NCBI GenBank assembly: GCA_030068075.1
Contig: CM057835.1
Span: forward strand, 24,148,930 to 24,212,929
Reading direction: 5' to 3'
Length of the DNA: 64,000 bases
Source: Paguma larvata
Taxonomy: Eukaryota; Chordata; Mammalia; Carnivora; Viverridae
The notes below the pieces were generated by a model. That model was not told the origin of the DNA. It saw only the letters and a list, made by a program, of their open reading frames with translations, and made no database searches. Position 1 is the first letter of the stretch. Each line of letters opens with the position of its first letter. Below are positions 23,446 through 34,649 of the stretch, piece by piece. The position numbers and the translations under genes were made by a program.

Positions 23446-24361
23446 GGGAGCGACTAACTGAGCCTGCAGGTCGTGGGAGGGTGCAGCCAGGAACGGCTCT
23501 AGTACAGCGTCTCCTAACCAGAGAGGGAAACAGTGGTTCGAACTAGGCAGGAGCACAGTCTCCTCTATCCATATGGAAAAGTTTCCAAAGACTTCTAGCC
23601 CCTCTGCAGCCCTCCTTCTCTGCACACGCACTGCATACCTGATTCTATCCCACCTCGCTTCATTCAATTAAAATATGGTGTCTCCGTAAACCTTCACTGT
23701 CTCAAGAACAGACCCTGAATTCCTATTTCTTTCTTCTTGTGCCCCCTCGATTGAGATTGTTGATATGACTAATTGGTGAAACAATTTGGAGCCTCCATAT
23801 CTGTCCTTGAGCCTTATCCCACGGACCTATTTTAGAAACAAAAGGGTATTTCCTCTTTGTCTTCCCCAAATCTTGCCTCTGCTGCAGTCTATGTGTGGAG
23901 ACAGCTTTCTTCCTATCTAACATGACCAAGTCTTCCTGGTGGGAACTGGTGTTTGGTTATATATTGTTGCCTGTGTATGCATCTCTTCCAGAGTTGAGCC
24001 AATGGCTAGAGCCTAAATATTTGGAAACTCTCTTGTTTCACAATTTATCCAGAGTCAGCTCAGTTAGTATCAAAGTTTACAAGAACCAGAGTCCACACCC
24101 TATTGGCAAATGGCCATCTAGGAGTACCCCTTGGTCACCTGGGAACAGCCAATCTTGAATTTACCTTTGGTTGCTGCCATGGTGGCTACAACAGTGTCCA
24201 GCACACACAGTGGGTGCTTGACAGATTTTCTGGAATGCGATAGGTGAATGGATGGATATATTGGCAATGGACTGACAAAAGGATTGGTGACAGAATAGAT
24301 GGGTAGATATATGATTTTTAAATGTCCATAAATCACCCCTTACATAACTAGTGAGCATTTA
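23446..24361. other. Unique sequence
   Basis: No exon or RNA gene recognised. A degenerate GGAT/GATA-rich stretch lies at 24247-24315. Confidence 0.45.
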
Positions 24362-24444
24362 GTGTATGAGTGTCTGAAAGCGGTCTTTCTCAAGGTGTAA
24401 ACTATGAAATGAACCTCTTGTATCACAGTCTTCTGGGAAGCCTT

Positions 24445-24662
24445 TTTTTAAAATATTTTTTTGATGTTTATTCATTTTTGAGAGAGAGAGACAGAGTGTG
24501 AGTGGGGGAGGAGCAGAGAGAGAGGGAGACACAGAATCTGAAGCAGGCTCCAGGCTCTGAGCTGTTAGCACAGAGCCCGACGTGGGGTTCGAACTCACGA
24601 ACTGTGAGATCATGACCTGAGCCAAAGTCAGATGCTTAACTGACTGAGCCACCCAGGCGCCC
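24445..24662 (-). mobile_element. CAN-SINE
   Basis: A near-consensus minus-strand SINE. A perfect 15-bp duplication, cttctgggaagcctt, is at 24430-24444 and 24663-24677. Confidence 0.95.
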
Positions 24663-24677
24663 CTTCTGGGAAGCCTT

Positions 24678-24891
24678 AAAAAAAATTTTTTTTAATGTTT
24701 ATTTATTTTTGAGAGAGAGATAGAGTGCACGCAGGGAAGGGGCAGAGAAGGAGGGAGACATGGAATCCAAAGCAGGCTCCAGGCTTAGAGTTATTAGCAC
24801 AGAGCCCAATGTGGGGCTCGAACCCCAAACTGTGAGATCATGCTCTGAGCCAAAGTCGGACGCTTAATTAACTGAGCCACCCAGGCGCCCC
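24678..24891 (-). mobile_element. CAN-SINE adjacent to the previous one
   Basis: A second minus-strand SINE begins right after the right-hand duplication of the first. Its own flanks look like gaagcctt and gaagtctttt, so the two insertions used overlapping target sequence. It is more diverged and therefore older. Confidence 0.92.
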
Positions 24892-25045
24892 ATGAGAAGT
24901 CTTTTAAAAATAAAAATGCCTTGGTGCCACACCTGAAGATCTCTATTCAGTGGGTCTGAAGTGGGACTTAATAATCTGTAATTTTTCAAATTCCTTGAGT
25001 AACTCTAACGGTCAGCCAGTGGTGGAGACTTCAGCCCCTTCCTCT

Positions 25046-25622
25046 GGCCTCACAGCTGCTAAACCTTTAACTTTAAAACTAGGAAGGGAATCAGAATCTC
25101 CCTTCTTACTAGGAACATTATCTAAAGAACCACAGCCTGCTTACTGAGAGGGGCCTTCTGGATCCTTCTATTCCAAGATAATAGGCTGTTGACTCTCAGT
25201 TTAAGCTGTGTCTGGCTTGTAGCACTTTTAAAAAATTTGTATTAGTTGCCAACATTTAAAAATCAGATGATTTTTTTAAAGCTGACTTTCCGTATTTCTT
25301 TGGGAAAAACAGAAGGTTTCTGGTAAAAGCAGATTCTTAATCTTGCAAGGTGTTGACATCTAGAACCCAGTAGTTACCACCCCTTAGACAGTCAGAGCCT
25401 CTCCAGCCAGACACGGTCCCCACCAGTATTGTTTCACTCACTCACTTCTTCTTACCCCTGCAAGCATCCAATTTGTGTCATTTTAACATGAGGGAACCAA
25501 GACCCAGAAAGAGGAAATAATCTGGATGGATTTAAGCTGTTTGGGGGAGGGCAGGGCCAGGAGGACCCATTCTTTACCTGCTCTGTGTTAACCAAGAAGG
25601 TCAAGGAGAATGAGATAGAAAG
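25046..25622. other. Unique sequence
   Basis: No feature recognised. Confidence 0.45.
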
Positions 25623-25635
25623 TTGTTTAAGGAAA

Positions 25636-25877
25636 GTTGGGGCACCTGGGTGATTCAGTCAGTGGAGCGTCCGACCGGCTCAGGTCAGCATGGTCTTACT
25701 GTTCATGAGTTTGAGCCCCACATTGGGCTTGCTGCTGTCAGCGCAGAGTCTGCTTTGGAACCTCTGTCCCCCTCTCTCCGCCCCTCCCCCCCACTTGCAC
25801 ACACACTCTCTCTGTCTCTGTCTCTCTCAAAAATAAATTTTAAAAATTATAAAAATTAAAAGTTAAAGAAAGGAAAC
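25636..25877 (+). mobile_element. CAN-SINE, diverged
   Basis: The head has an internal change (ggtgattcagtcagtggagc) and the B-box region is gtttgagcccc. A perfect 13-bp duplication, ttgtttaaggaaa, is at 25623-25635 and 25878-25890. Confidence 0.93.
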
Positions 25878-25972
25878 TTGTTTAAGGAAAATAAATGAGG
25901 AAGTTGGCTAATTAAAGCACCGTAATTGTCGACATCATCATCATAATTATAATTAAAAAATTATAGAATATT

Positions 25973-26166
25973 GGGCGCCTGGGTGGCTCAGTCGGTTAAG
26001 CGTCCGACTTCAGCTCAGGTCACGATCTCATAGATCTTGAGTTCGAGCCCTGTACTGACAGTTCAGAGCCTGGAGCCTGCTTCATATTCTGTGTCTCCCT
26101 CTCTCTCTACCCCTCTCCCACTTGCACTCTGTCACAAAAATAAATAAACGTTAAAAAAATTTTTTA
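25973..26166 (+). mobile_element. CAN-SINE with short internal deletion
   Basis: Near-consensus head (gggcgcctgggtggctcag) and tail. About 15 bases are missing after the B box compared with other copies (gagccctgtactgacag). No clear duplication because both flanks are A/T-rich. Confidence 0.92.
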
Positions 26167-27739
26167 ACACCCTTCCAAGGAAAAGAACAAGAAAACCCAC
26201 AAAAACCTGGCAAGGTGTCAAGGAGAGAAAGTATTTGGGAATTATTGCAAAATGTGTGATAACATAAGTCAATATGCTATCACACTTCCTAAAAGACCAC
26301 GCATGCACTCACTGCACAGATCATTTAGTAGAAGCAAATGAATTCCATGTTTCCTCAAAATGGATAAAAATATATCTTGGAAATTAAATTATTAACTGAT
26401 AAATCACAAAGCATCAAAAAAAGTCAATCAACTCCAAATTGTTAGATCCAAAGGAGAAAGGAGAACTTAGCCATTTTCAAGCACTAGGCAATCCCCAAAC
26501 CTTATTTTAGGCGAGAAATTTACTAATCTTTGTAACTGCATAATCTTATCCTCTATCCTTGGTCTGGATTTTGGACCCCTCCCTCCCCTCTCCCTTCCCT
26601 GCTCTTCCTTCCTCCACAGCTATCAGGTTTTCGGTCCAGAAGAGAGCTGGGAGACTCACTAACTTTGAGATGTATGATTCATACTAGTGTCAGATTACTC
26701 CTTCCGAGGGGATTTAAGCTTCAGTGGGAATTAAGGACTGCTTTTTAAGTAGGCCATTTTCAAAGTACATCAAGCCAGATAGGAGACCCATCTGGAGGTC
26801 TCTGTGTCTCTGAAATTGCTCTACCCCACCCCACATTCTTCTCTGTGGTCAATACCCTCCCAGTAGGTATAGCACCAGTACGTAACACAAAACTGCGCAC
26901 TGTCTTGCCCTGGAGACTGGCAGGTCCTGGTCAGAAACTTTAACCTACTTGACCAGTGCCCAGGGATCCAATGGGACAGTCCTGCTCCACGCTGTTAGGT
27001 TTTCAGGAATGACAACAAACCTTTGACTTGCAAGATAGCTCATGGCAGGAGCGAGCAGGCTTTATCTCTGCCCACTGCTAAGTCTCCTCATGGGAGGCAG
27101 AGCAGCAGACAGAACTTAGCTGCCAGCCCATCCAGCTTGCTGGCACTTGCTCTTTTCCAAGCATTTCTCCATCAGTTCCTCACTTGGTCCTTCCAAAAGC
27201 CATAACTATAATAAGCTCCAGTGTTCAGAGAACACTGGAGGCCAGAGAGGTTATGCGACTAACCTTAGACCAAACAGCCCAGCCATCGTAGACTCTGGCA
27301 GGGTCAGCGTCAGACTACCTGCCCATCTGCCTGCCTGCTCTGTTGGGATGGTCCCAACCAAGAGAGGCACATACACCTAAAAACTTCCAAGCAGGTCAGC
27401 AGCCCAAGAATTTGCCCGGTTTTGAACGCAGTCAACATCCACACAAACATGCATGTCTCAGAAGTGGACAGTTGACAAGACTAATCCAAGCACAAGCCAG
27501 TATGTGGTCCTATCTTGTGTGCGATTTTGAATTTCAAGTGATTATTGTTCTTTGGCCCCTAGAAGTCCACACTGTTCATTAGATGAGGTCTGAGGATGAG
27601 TCGAAGACAGATTAGTTGCAGGGGGACCCAGTAGTATATGCCCAGATTGGCTCTTCTCTTCAAAGGCACCTAATGGCAATGCTTTGACCTTGTCAAAGTT
27701 TGAGCAAAGAAGTAGGAGCATAGCGAGAGTGGTACCCAG
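26167..27739. other. Unique sequence
   Basis: No gene recognised. A MIR-like piece may lie at 27150-27310 (minus). An 11-bp-arm palindrome is listed separately. Confidence 0.45.
27216..27240. repeat. Perfect 11-bp inverted repeat
   Basis: Arms ctccagtgttc (27216-27226) and gaacactggag (27230-27240) are exact complements with a 3-base spacer. It lies in MIR-like DNA. Small palindromes of this size do occur by chance in 64 kb, although rarely. Confidence 0.9.
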
Positions 27740-27905
27740 TATTGATAAAATGCATGGAACCTGACCTTGGAAAGATCTGAATTCTAACCTTAGTCCTGCC
27801 TCGAAACCACCAGTCCTTCCCCGCTCCAGGCTTCAGCCTCCCCATCAATGAAGTAATAAAGCTGGAGTTGATGACCTTGAATTTCCTTCCAGCTTTGATG
27901 TTTTA
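27740..27905 (+). repeat. MIR fragment
   Basis: 'cttcagcctccccatcaatga' at 27831-27851 corresponds to the MIR core, following a tRNA-related part with 'gatctgaattctaacct'. Confidence 0.55.
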
Positions 27906-28469
27906 TGGCTCTGAGATCTGATAATCAGATGCACTACAACCTGACACACTGGAGCATATCCAGGAACACGCCTGGGGGTGCCGGTGAGAGAAGAGTCATG
28001 AGTTTAACCACTGAGCTGCGATCACCTCAAGCACGTCTCTTCTGCCTGAGAACGTCATCCTCTGGCTCAAATACAGATGCCATCATAGAGAAAAACTCAC
28101 CCCAAAGACTCCCTGGGATTCCCTAGAAGCTCTGAGAAGTAGGAAATAAACAGGCCTTCGCCAGAGTAAGCAAATTACAGCTTGGAGGAAATTCCCTCTT
28201 GGCTTTCCCTGCGAAGAAAGTGCCAGAGAATTAACACATCCCCGCAGATCGGCAGGTACATCAGGAGCTTTGTTCAACGCTGGAAAGAACACACTGGAAC
28301 TAGAAGACGTACCTCTGCTGTAATGAAGGCTACTGTTTAATTAGAGAGAGAAAAAAGGCCTTCACCCACTTCCCAGTGACACTTTATCAATAAATTGGCA
28401 GTAGCAATTGCTGTTGAGAACAGTAAAGGGAATGACATTTGGGAGGGCTGGGCCTTGCAGAGAGTGAGG
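27906..28469. other. Unique sequence
   Basis: No feature recognised. Confidence 0.45.
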
Positions 28470-28545
28470 GTCAGTCTGGCACCTGCTACGGTGCCTGACT
28501 CATAGTAGGCCCTCAGTGATGTCTGTGGGTGAATGAATGAATAAA
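28470..28545 (+). repeat. L2 3' end fragment
   Basis: 'tgcctgactcatagtaggc' and the end 'gaatgaatgaata' follow the L2 3' terminus. Confidence 0.65.
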
Positions 28546-28597
28546 CCTTCTGGGAAATAGGATTTTAACTTAGCAAAATTTAATGTCAACTTTCTTA

Positions 28598-28675
28598 TCT
28601 TTAAGTTTTTTTTTTTAAAGTTTGTTTTATTATTTACTTTGACAGAGACAGAGACAATGTGAATGAAGGAGGGGC

Positions 28676-28710
<35 letters not shown>

Positions 28711-28839
28711 CCCAAGCAGGCTCTTCACAGCCAGTACAGAGCCCAACACAGGGGCTCGAACTCATGACACCGGGAGATCATGACCTGAGCCGAAACCAAG
28801 AGTAGGATGCTTAGCTGACTGAGCCAGCCAGGTGCCCCG
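28598..28839 (-). mobile_element. CAN-SINE with long GA tract
   Basis: Read in reverse it starts ggggcacctggctggctcag and carries an expanded (CT)n, seen here as GA at 28679-28708. Flanks atgtcaactttctta (28583-28597) and atgccaactttctta (28840-28854) match at 14 of 15. Confidence 0.95.
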
Positions 28840-28879
28840 ATGCCAACTTTCTTAAAGTGTAGTAATGCTTCTCCGCAGC

Positions 28880-29070
28880 ATTTTCTAGAAATGATTTGAG
28901 ACCTGGCATCAAGAAATTCAGTACCTGCTAACTCTGTGACCTTGTGCAAGGTGCAGGACTTCCTCTGCAAAACAATGATATATAGTCGGCACCTCCCAGG
29001 GCTGTGATGAGGAAGAAGTGAGACAAAGTACTCAGAGGCTTTCTGCAAACTACAAAGTGCTACATACAGG
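28880..29070 (+). repeat. MIR
   Basis: The order fits MIR: a tRNA-like part, 'taactctgtgaccttgtgc' at 28929-28947, then 'ctcccagggctgtgatgagg' at 28993-29012. Confidence 0.72.
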
Positions 29071-29751
29071 TTGTCGTCCTGTCCTCCTCTGGATAGGATC
29101 AACACAGAAAACAATCTTCTGAGAGTTCAAGAGTGTTGTGGCCAGCATCAGCCCTCATAGTGTTCTTTAGCTATACGTGGTTGTGCAGATGGCGTCCTGT
29201 ATAGCAAGAATGCCCTTACCCCAATCCCACCAACTCCACAGAGATTCAAGGGGTCAGTGGGTTGGGGTACAACCCAAGGATCTTCTCCTCCTAAAACACC
29301 ACTGGGTGATTCTGATGTTTCATGGAGGCTGTATGTAGCCCTCAAACATCCTTCTCTCCTTCCGTAGGTGAAGGGCAGCACAGGTAATTGTTCATCCCAA
29401 ATCAGTGGAGTCACTAGATTTTCTGTCCCATTATCCTCAAGTGTCATCTACTTTGCCTTTGGACTCTTTGCTGCTTGCCACCTGAGCACCTGTCTCATTG
29501 CTGCTTCTGCTGAGGACCAGTTGTGCTTACTCCTTGGTGACCCCACCTCTGGACCCCACACTTTTCTTCTCTAGATCCTGTGGCTTCTCATTTACTGCAT
29601 GGCTTTCATAAGTGAAGACTGGCCTTTGGTGGATCTTACCAGCCTATCCCAAGCTCCTTCTGCTTCTGTCTGCAGAACCTCATCTCAGCCTGGGCTGGTC
29701 TGGCCAAACAACAACTCCTCCAAGTCCCTGGGGGTTTGTTAATTTGTGCTA
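29071..29751. other. Unique sequence
   Basis: No exon recognised. The stretch 29360-29580 is open in one plus frame for 68 codons without visible homology. Confidence 0.45.
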
Positions 29752-30113
29752 TGGACTGAATGTTGATGTCCCCATGAAATTCATACGTTGAAATCCTCAC
29801 CCCTGATGTGATGGCTTTAGGAGGTGGGCCTTTGGGAGGTGATCAGCTCATGAGGTTGGAGCCCTCAGGAATGGCAATATTGCCCTTATGAAAGGGGCCC
29901 CATGGAGCTCTCTCATCCCTCCTATCATGTGAGGATACCATGAGAAGTTGAGAGTTTGACCCCTGGAAGTGGGTTCTCACTAGAACTCGAGCCACACGGG
30001 TACCCTGATCTCAGACTGTCAGCCCCCAGGCCTGAGAGAACTAAATTTCTGCTGTTGATAAGCCACTCCCTCCATAGTATTCTGTTATAATAGCCCAAAC
30101 TGATTGAGACTAT
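29752..30113 (+). mobile_element. Solitary MaLR LTR (MST/MLT1-type)
   Basis: It begins 'tgctatggactgaatgttga' and proceeds through 'gaggtgggcctttgggagg' to 'aagccactccctccatag' near the end, the layout of ERVL-MaLR LTRs. About 360 bp, plus strand. No internal retroviral sequence adjoins it, so it is a solo LTR or truncated copy. The polyadenylation region is the stretch around 30040-30060. Confidence 0.8.
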
Positions 30114-30761
30114 TTGGTTGGTTGGATTTTTCTGGAAGGCTTTGACACAAACAGTACATGTGAATGAATGCCTGAGAGACTCAAAGGAAAGAACTTTTGT
30201 CGTGGAGGTGTCCCATTTGTAGGGGTTCGCGAGGGAGACCTCTTGGAGAAGGGAGAATCACAATAGAGTTTCCACAAACTGTGTGAGTGGTTAACCTAAC
30301 AAATTTGGACTCCACTTCCTCTAGGAAAAACGCAAAAGGACATGCAGTTGATGTCGCCGACTCTATGCTAGTTCTTAATAAGATTACAAGGGAGTCACGT
30401 TTACAGGTCCAAACTTCATTGCTCTCATAAATTAGTTGTCTTCTTCCTTTCCAGTTTTTGCCGGAGACACGAAGAGCCTCCAGGGAACGGAGGCTGTCGT
30501 TAGGCAGAGTAGGTCTGAGAGAGGAGCGAGCAAAGCATCTGGAGACACTGATCTGTCCCTGTCGCCTGCTCCTGGTTTCTCTGTGGGCACCTGCTGAGAG
30601 CCTGCTCCATCCTCTCCCAGTCTCTCTCTCTCTCTTGCTGCTGGCTTCACTGCAGCTTCCACACAGCAGGACTGGCTCAGGATGCTTGAGTCCTGGGGAG
30701 CCAATCCGTTACCATTTCATGGAATATGTGGAAAATGCAGTCTCTCTGTTTTCTTTATGTG
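30114..30761. other. Unique sequence
   Basis: No feature recognised. Overlapping open frames on both strands occur at 30430-30800. Confidence 0.45.
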
Positions 30762-31205
30762 TTAGTTTGCTAGTGCTACATTTTCCAAGCACCACATGCT
30801 AGGTGCTTAACCAACAGAAATATCTTATCTCTTGGTTCTGGACGAGTCCAAGGGTTGCATTTTGCGGGGTTGGTTCCTTCTGCCAGCGACGAGGGAGAGT
30901 CTGTTCCATGTTGCCCCCTAGCTTCGTGTGGTATGCTGGCAATCTTTGAGGCTCCTTGGCTTCTAGAAGCTTCACCCTGATCTCTGCTTTCAGTTTCACA
31001 AGGTGTTCTCCCTGCATGTGTGTCTGTGTCCAAATTTCCCCTCTTTGTGAGGACACCAGTCATACAAGGGACCCCGCCTAGTCGTATATGATTTCACCTT
31101 ACTTAATTGCATCAGCAATGATCTTATTTCAAAATAAGGTCACATTTTGAGGTACTGGGGCTTAGAACTTCCATCTAGGAATTTGGGAGACAGAATTCAA
31201 CCCCT
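30762..31205 (-). mobile_element. MaLR-type LTR (MLT1-like)
   Basis: On the plus strand it reads 'gtgttagtttgctagtgct' at the left and 'gaggtactggggcttagaac' and 'cagaattcaacccc' at the right, the reverse complement of an MLT1-type LTR. Solitary and diverged. It lies opposed to the LTR at 29752. Confidence 0.75.
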
Positions 31206-31755
31206 CGCTCTAGTTAAATGACTCACTCCTCCTTGTGCACGCGCACTAACCACACAGTATGATATGGACAGGGCAGCGAATATTAGATGTTAGGTGGCAG
31301 CCCAGTCCAATAAAATCACTCACACAGACTCTCCCGGGAAAACAGTCATGTCTCAGACTTCGCCCCTCCCAACCCATTTCCCTCCAAGATGACAGAGGGG
31401 TCCGTGGCACACGAGGCAGCCCAGGCCACCCAATGGCTGCAGGAAGAGTCAGGTGAGCCTCGGACCATGGCATCCTAAGCCACTCTCCCTTCAAGATGGT
31501 GTCCCTCCTCTTGCTGTTTGCTGCTTGCCCAGCTGACACCTGCAGCTTAGAGACGCCGGTGCTGGGGTCCTCATCCCCTTACCTTCTCGGCTCAGGCGGT
31601 CCACCCTAGACCCTTCCTCTCCGCTCACACTTCCTGGAGCTACGGACCCTCTGAGGTCAGGCTGCAACTTCTACTTGGTCCTTTCAGCTGCCCAAAGCTG
31701 CAGGGATGCTTTCCCATTCCCTTCTCCACTTGAACTTGTTTTTTGAATGCCTGTT
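31206..31755. other. Unique sequence
   Basis: No gene or repeat recognised; moderately GC-rich. Confidence 0.45.
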
Positions 31756-31787
31756 CTCTTATTTTTATTTTTTTAAGATTTTATTTT

Positions 31788-32032
31788 TTAAGTTTATTTA
31801 TTTATTCAAAAAAATTTTTTAGTTTATTTATTTATTTTGAGAGAGAGAGAGAGAGAAACAGAGATAGCACGAGTCAGGGAGAGGCAGAGAGAGGGAGACA
31901 GAGAATCCCAAGCAGGCTCCACTGCCCAGCGCAGAGCCCCACACGGGGCTCAGACTCAGGAAACTTGGAGATCATGACTTGAGCCAAAACCGAGAGTCAG
32001 ATGTTTAACTGACTGAGTCACCCAGGTGTCCC
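31788..32032 (-). mobile_element. CAN-SINE, inner element
   Basis: A full minus-strand SINE (gggacacctgggtgactcag in reverse) with a double T-rich tail at the left. It lies in the tail of the older SINE. Confidence 0.88.
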
Positions 32033-32204
32033 TATTTATTTATTTTTGAGAGAGAGAGAGAGAGAGGGAGACACAGAATCTGAAGCAGGCTCTAGGCTCT
32101 GAGCTGTCTGCACAGAGCCCAACGCGGGGCTCAGACTCACGAATCCTGAGATCATGACCTGAGCCAAAGTCAGAAGCTCAACTGACTGAGCCCCCCAGGT
32201 GCCC
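32033..32204 (-). mobile_element. CAN-SINE, inner element
   Basis: A minus-strand SINE (ggggcacctggggggctcag in reverse). It lacks part of the CT region. It lies between the first inner SINE and the body of the outer one, so three same-strand SINEs are stacked. Confidence 0.88.
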
Positions 32205-32322
32205 CTTAAAGATTTTATTTTTAAGAAATCTCTATACCCAATGTGGAGCTCGAACTCATGACCCGGAGATCAAGAGTCATACGCTCCACCAACTGAGCCA
32301 GCCAGGTGCCCTCTTATTTTTA

Positions 32323-33176
32323 AATAGCATTGAAAGCCTCTAATCAGGGCAGAGGCCATGTTTTTAGTTCACCACTCAGCCACATTCAAGGGGAGAAATA
32401 ACCAGTCCCTAGGGGTTATAATGCTCCAGGAAAGATCTAGTACTGTCCCTGACGCCTCAGAGAATTCTGATAGAAAACTTTCCGAGAGCTGGAAACAGCC
32501 ATGCTTTGTTGGCAGGGCACTAGAGCAGCCTCGTCTTGCTCTTCTCCTTCCTCTTTCCTGATCCAAACACCTGTCGCTTTCTGCTACCTCCCCTGGTTCA
32601 TTTTGCCGTCCTGGACAGGCTCAGGGTTGCAAACTAAACCAAAAAGGACCATGAGAAGAGGTCACATCTTTCCGATTGCTCTTGGGGCTGGGCCAGAGGC
32701 CACTGCTAGTTTCCCTGGGACAACCAGCCCGGCAGGAAGAGAAGCAGAGGAGGAGTTTCTGATCCTCAGGGTCCGTCCATCAGACCTGCCACCGCCCCCG
32801 CTATGTCTAACTGGGGAAGTAACTGGGAGAATCCTGGTGTTTGCTGAACCAAGGATTTATAGTATCAACAAGAAAACCAAAACATCCTGTGTGTGGATGA
32901 ATTAATGAAGACACTAACGAACACTCAAACTTCAAAGGAGCATTAATTGAGAATTTCTAGAGGCAAAAAGTATGAATGGCAACTCAGAGGCAGGAAGGAA
33001 CTAGGTGTGTTCACTCACCGCCCATCTCCCACAGTCCAGCTTTCTATCCTCACCCCGTTACCAGCCTTCGAAACTGTTGCCTGGATAAACAAAACCCATG
33101 GCCTCGTCTCATTATTCTTTCTCCTCGAATTCTTTGCAACACTGAACACTCTGGGTCATAACAGGACTCAGTACTA
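32323..33176. other. Unique sequence
   Basis: No exon recognised. A 134-codon plus-strand frame at 32501-32905 has no visible homology and no recognisable motif. Confidence 0.45.
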
Positions 33177-33179
33177 GCT

Positions 33180-33400
33180 CACATTTATCACAAGTTTATT
33201 GTGCCAGGCAGCCCGCTAAGGTCTTTTCACTTTCTCTCAGTTCATCATCCAAAATCTGCTGTGAGGAAGGCACTACTTTTAGCCTGAATTTACAAAAGGG
33301 AATGGAGGCACGGGGAGGTTGGGTAACTTCCCCAAGGGCACACAGGCTGTGGTAGAGCCAAGTATGGCACTTGAGCGTTCATCTCCAGAGCTCACACTCT
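33180..33400 (-). repeat. MIR
   Basis: 'tttacaaaagggaatggaggc' at 33289-33309 and 'aagggcacacaggctgtgg' at 33335-33353 are the complement of MIR. Confidence 0.72.
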
Positions 33401-33616
33401 CTCTGACCAGGTCATACTTCTCCAGAAAGAGGGAGAGGTGTTTAGGTCTTTGACGCAGACTTCGAAGGGAAAATGGGGGTGGGGGTGGAAAAGGTGTTTC
33501 CATATGTGCAAAACTGAAATTTTTACAGAGTTTCTTGGCTGATCTTGGTTCGTTTCATGGTGAGATAAAATATGACTCATGTGGCTATATTCTCCCTTGT
33601 GGTAAAAAAAAAATCT

Positions 33617-33837
33617 TGGGACGCCTGGGTGGCTCAGTCGGTTAGGCGTCTGACTTCAGCTCAGGTCATGATCTCGCAGTTTGTGAGTTCAAGCCCCGCG
33701 TCGGGCTCTGTGCTGACAGCTCAGAGCCTGGAGCCTGCTTCAGGTTCTGTGTCTCCCTCTCTCTCTGCCCCTCCCCGGCTCGTGCTCTGTCTCTCTCTCT
33801 GTCTTTCAAAAATAAATAAACATTTAAAAAAAAAAAA
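33617..33837 (+). mobile_element. Young CAN-SINE
   Basis: Near-consensus: gcctgggtggctcagtcgg head, B box gttcaagcccc, CT region and AATAAATAAACA tail. A second SINE follows directly. The pair is flanked by aaaaaaatctt at about 33606-33616 and 34018-34028. Confidence 0.95.
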
Positions 33838-34017
33838 GAGTACAATTCTTGATTTTGGCTTCAGTCATGATCTCATGTTTGTAAGTTTGAGCCCCATGTC
33901 CAGCTCTATGCTGACAGTGTGGAGCCTCCTTGGATTCTCTCCACCACCACCCCCCTCTTTCTGTCCCTTCCCTGCTTGCTCTCTACCTCTCTCTCAAAAT
34001 AAATAAAATGAAATTTT
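33838..34017 (+). mobile_element. 5'-truncated CAN-SINE
   Basis: It starts at the SINE's 'cttgattttggctt' position, missing the first 25-30 bases, and continues to an AAATAAATAAAATG tail. It directly follows the A tail of the previous SINE. Confidence 0.88.
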
Positions 34018-34269
34018 AAAAAAATCTTAGTCTTCCTTTCCCTGTGTACATCATTGAGACCCCTTAGGGCTCCATTTGCCAAGTATACAGTTGGTGCTTC
34101 GGAAGCCACCATAGGCCAGCAGCACCCTCCTCTCCACTGAGACCCATGCTCTCTGAAGTCCTGGATTACCTGCCACCTGCCCCAGGATGTCTGCAGCCCC
34201 TGCCCAGGATGTCACCATGTCATATTGCTATGATCAAAAGGCAAAGACTTTTAAAAAACATAAGTGACT

Positions 34270-34520
34270 TTTTGGTGACAATAATATTTGCATAGCATTT
34301 AGTCTTTGCCAGCCTCTTAAGCATCTTACATGTATCAACTCATTTAATCCCCATAGTAGCCTAGGAGAAAAGTACAATTATAATTATAATTCCTCATTTT
34401 ACCTATGAGGAAACTGAGGCACAGAGAGGCTAAGTAGCTTGCCCAGGGCCACACAGCTAGGAGGTGGCAGAGGCAGGATTCGACCACAGGTGTGTGGGCT
34501 CTGGGTCACTGCACCATATG
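34270..34520 (-). repeat. MIR (well preserved)
   Basis: Nearly full-length in reverse: 'gaggaaactgaggcacagag' at 34407-34426, 'gccacacagctaggaggtgg' at 34448-34467 and 'caggattcgaccacagg' at 34473-34489. Confidence 0.88.
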
Positions 34521-34649
34521 AGTAGCTTTTTGCCTGTGTGCGTTTGCTCTCTCTGCTCAATCTATGGAAAGATCCTGTCATCCCATGGCTGGGAAAAAGT
34601 CTGCAAACGTAGAATGTTCCAAAACTTTAGCTTTAAGGAAAATGCCTTC

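Larger units (their letters stand above)
24362..25045. mobile_element. MER5-like hAT remnant, split by two SINEs
   Basis: Outside the SINEs, 24372-24444 and 24895-25045 recall a MER5-type element ('tctttctcaaggtgtaaac' and 'gatctctattcagtgggtct'). The two SINEs entered its middle. Ends and strand are uncertain. Confidence 0.4.
31768..32310 (-). mobile_element. Old CAN-SINE, outer element of a triple nest
   Basis: Its tRNA-like part is at 32205-32310 and its tail piece at 31768-31787. It is the short old form without a long CT region. A perfect 12-bp duplication, ctcttattttta, flanks the whole block at 31756-31767 and 32311-32322. Confidence 0.88.
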
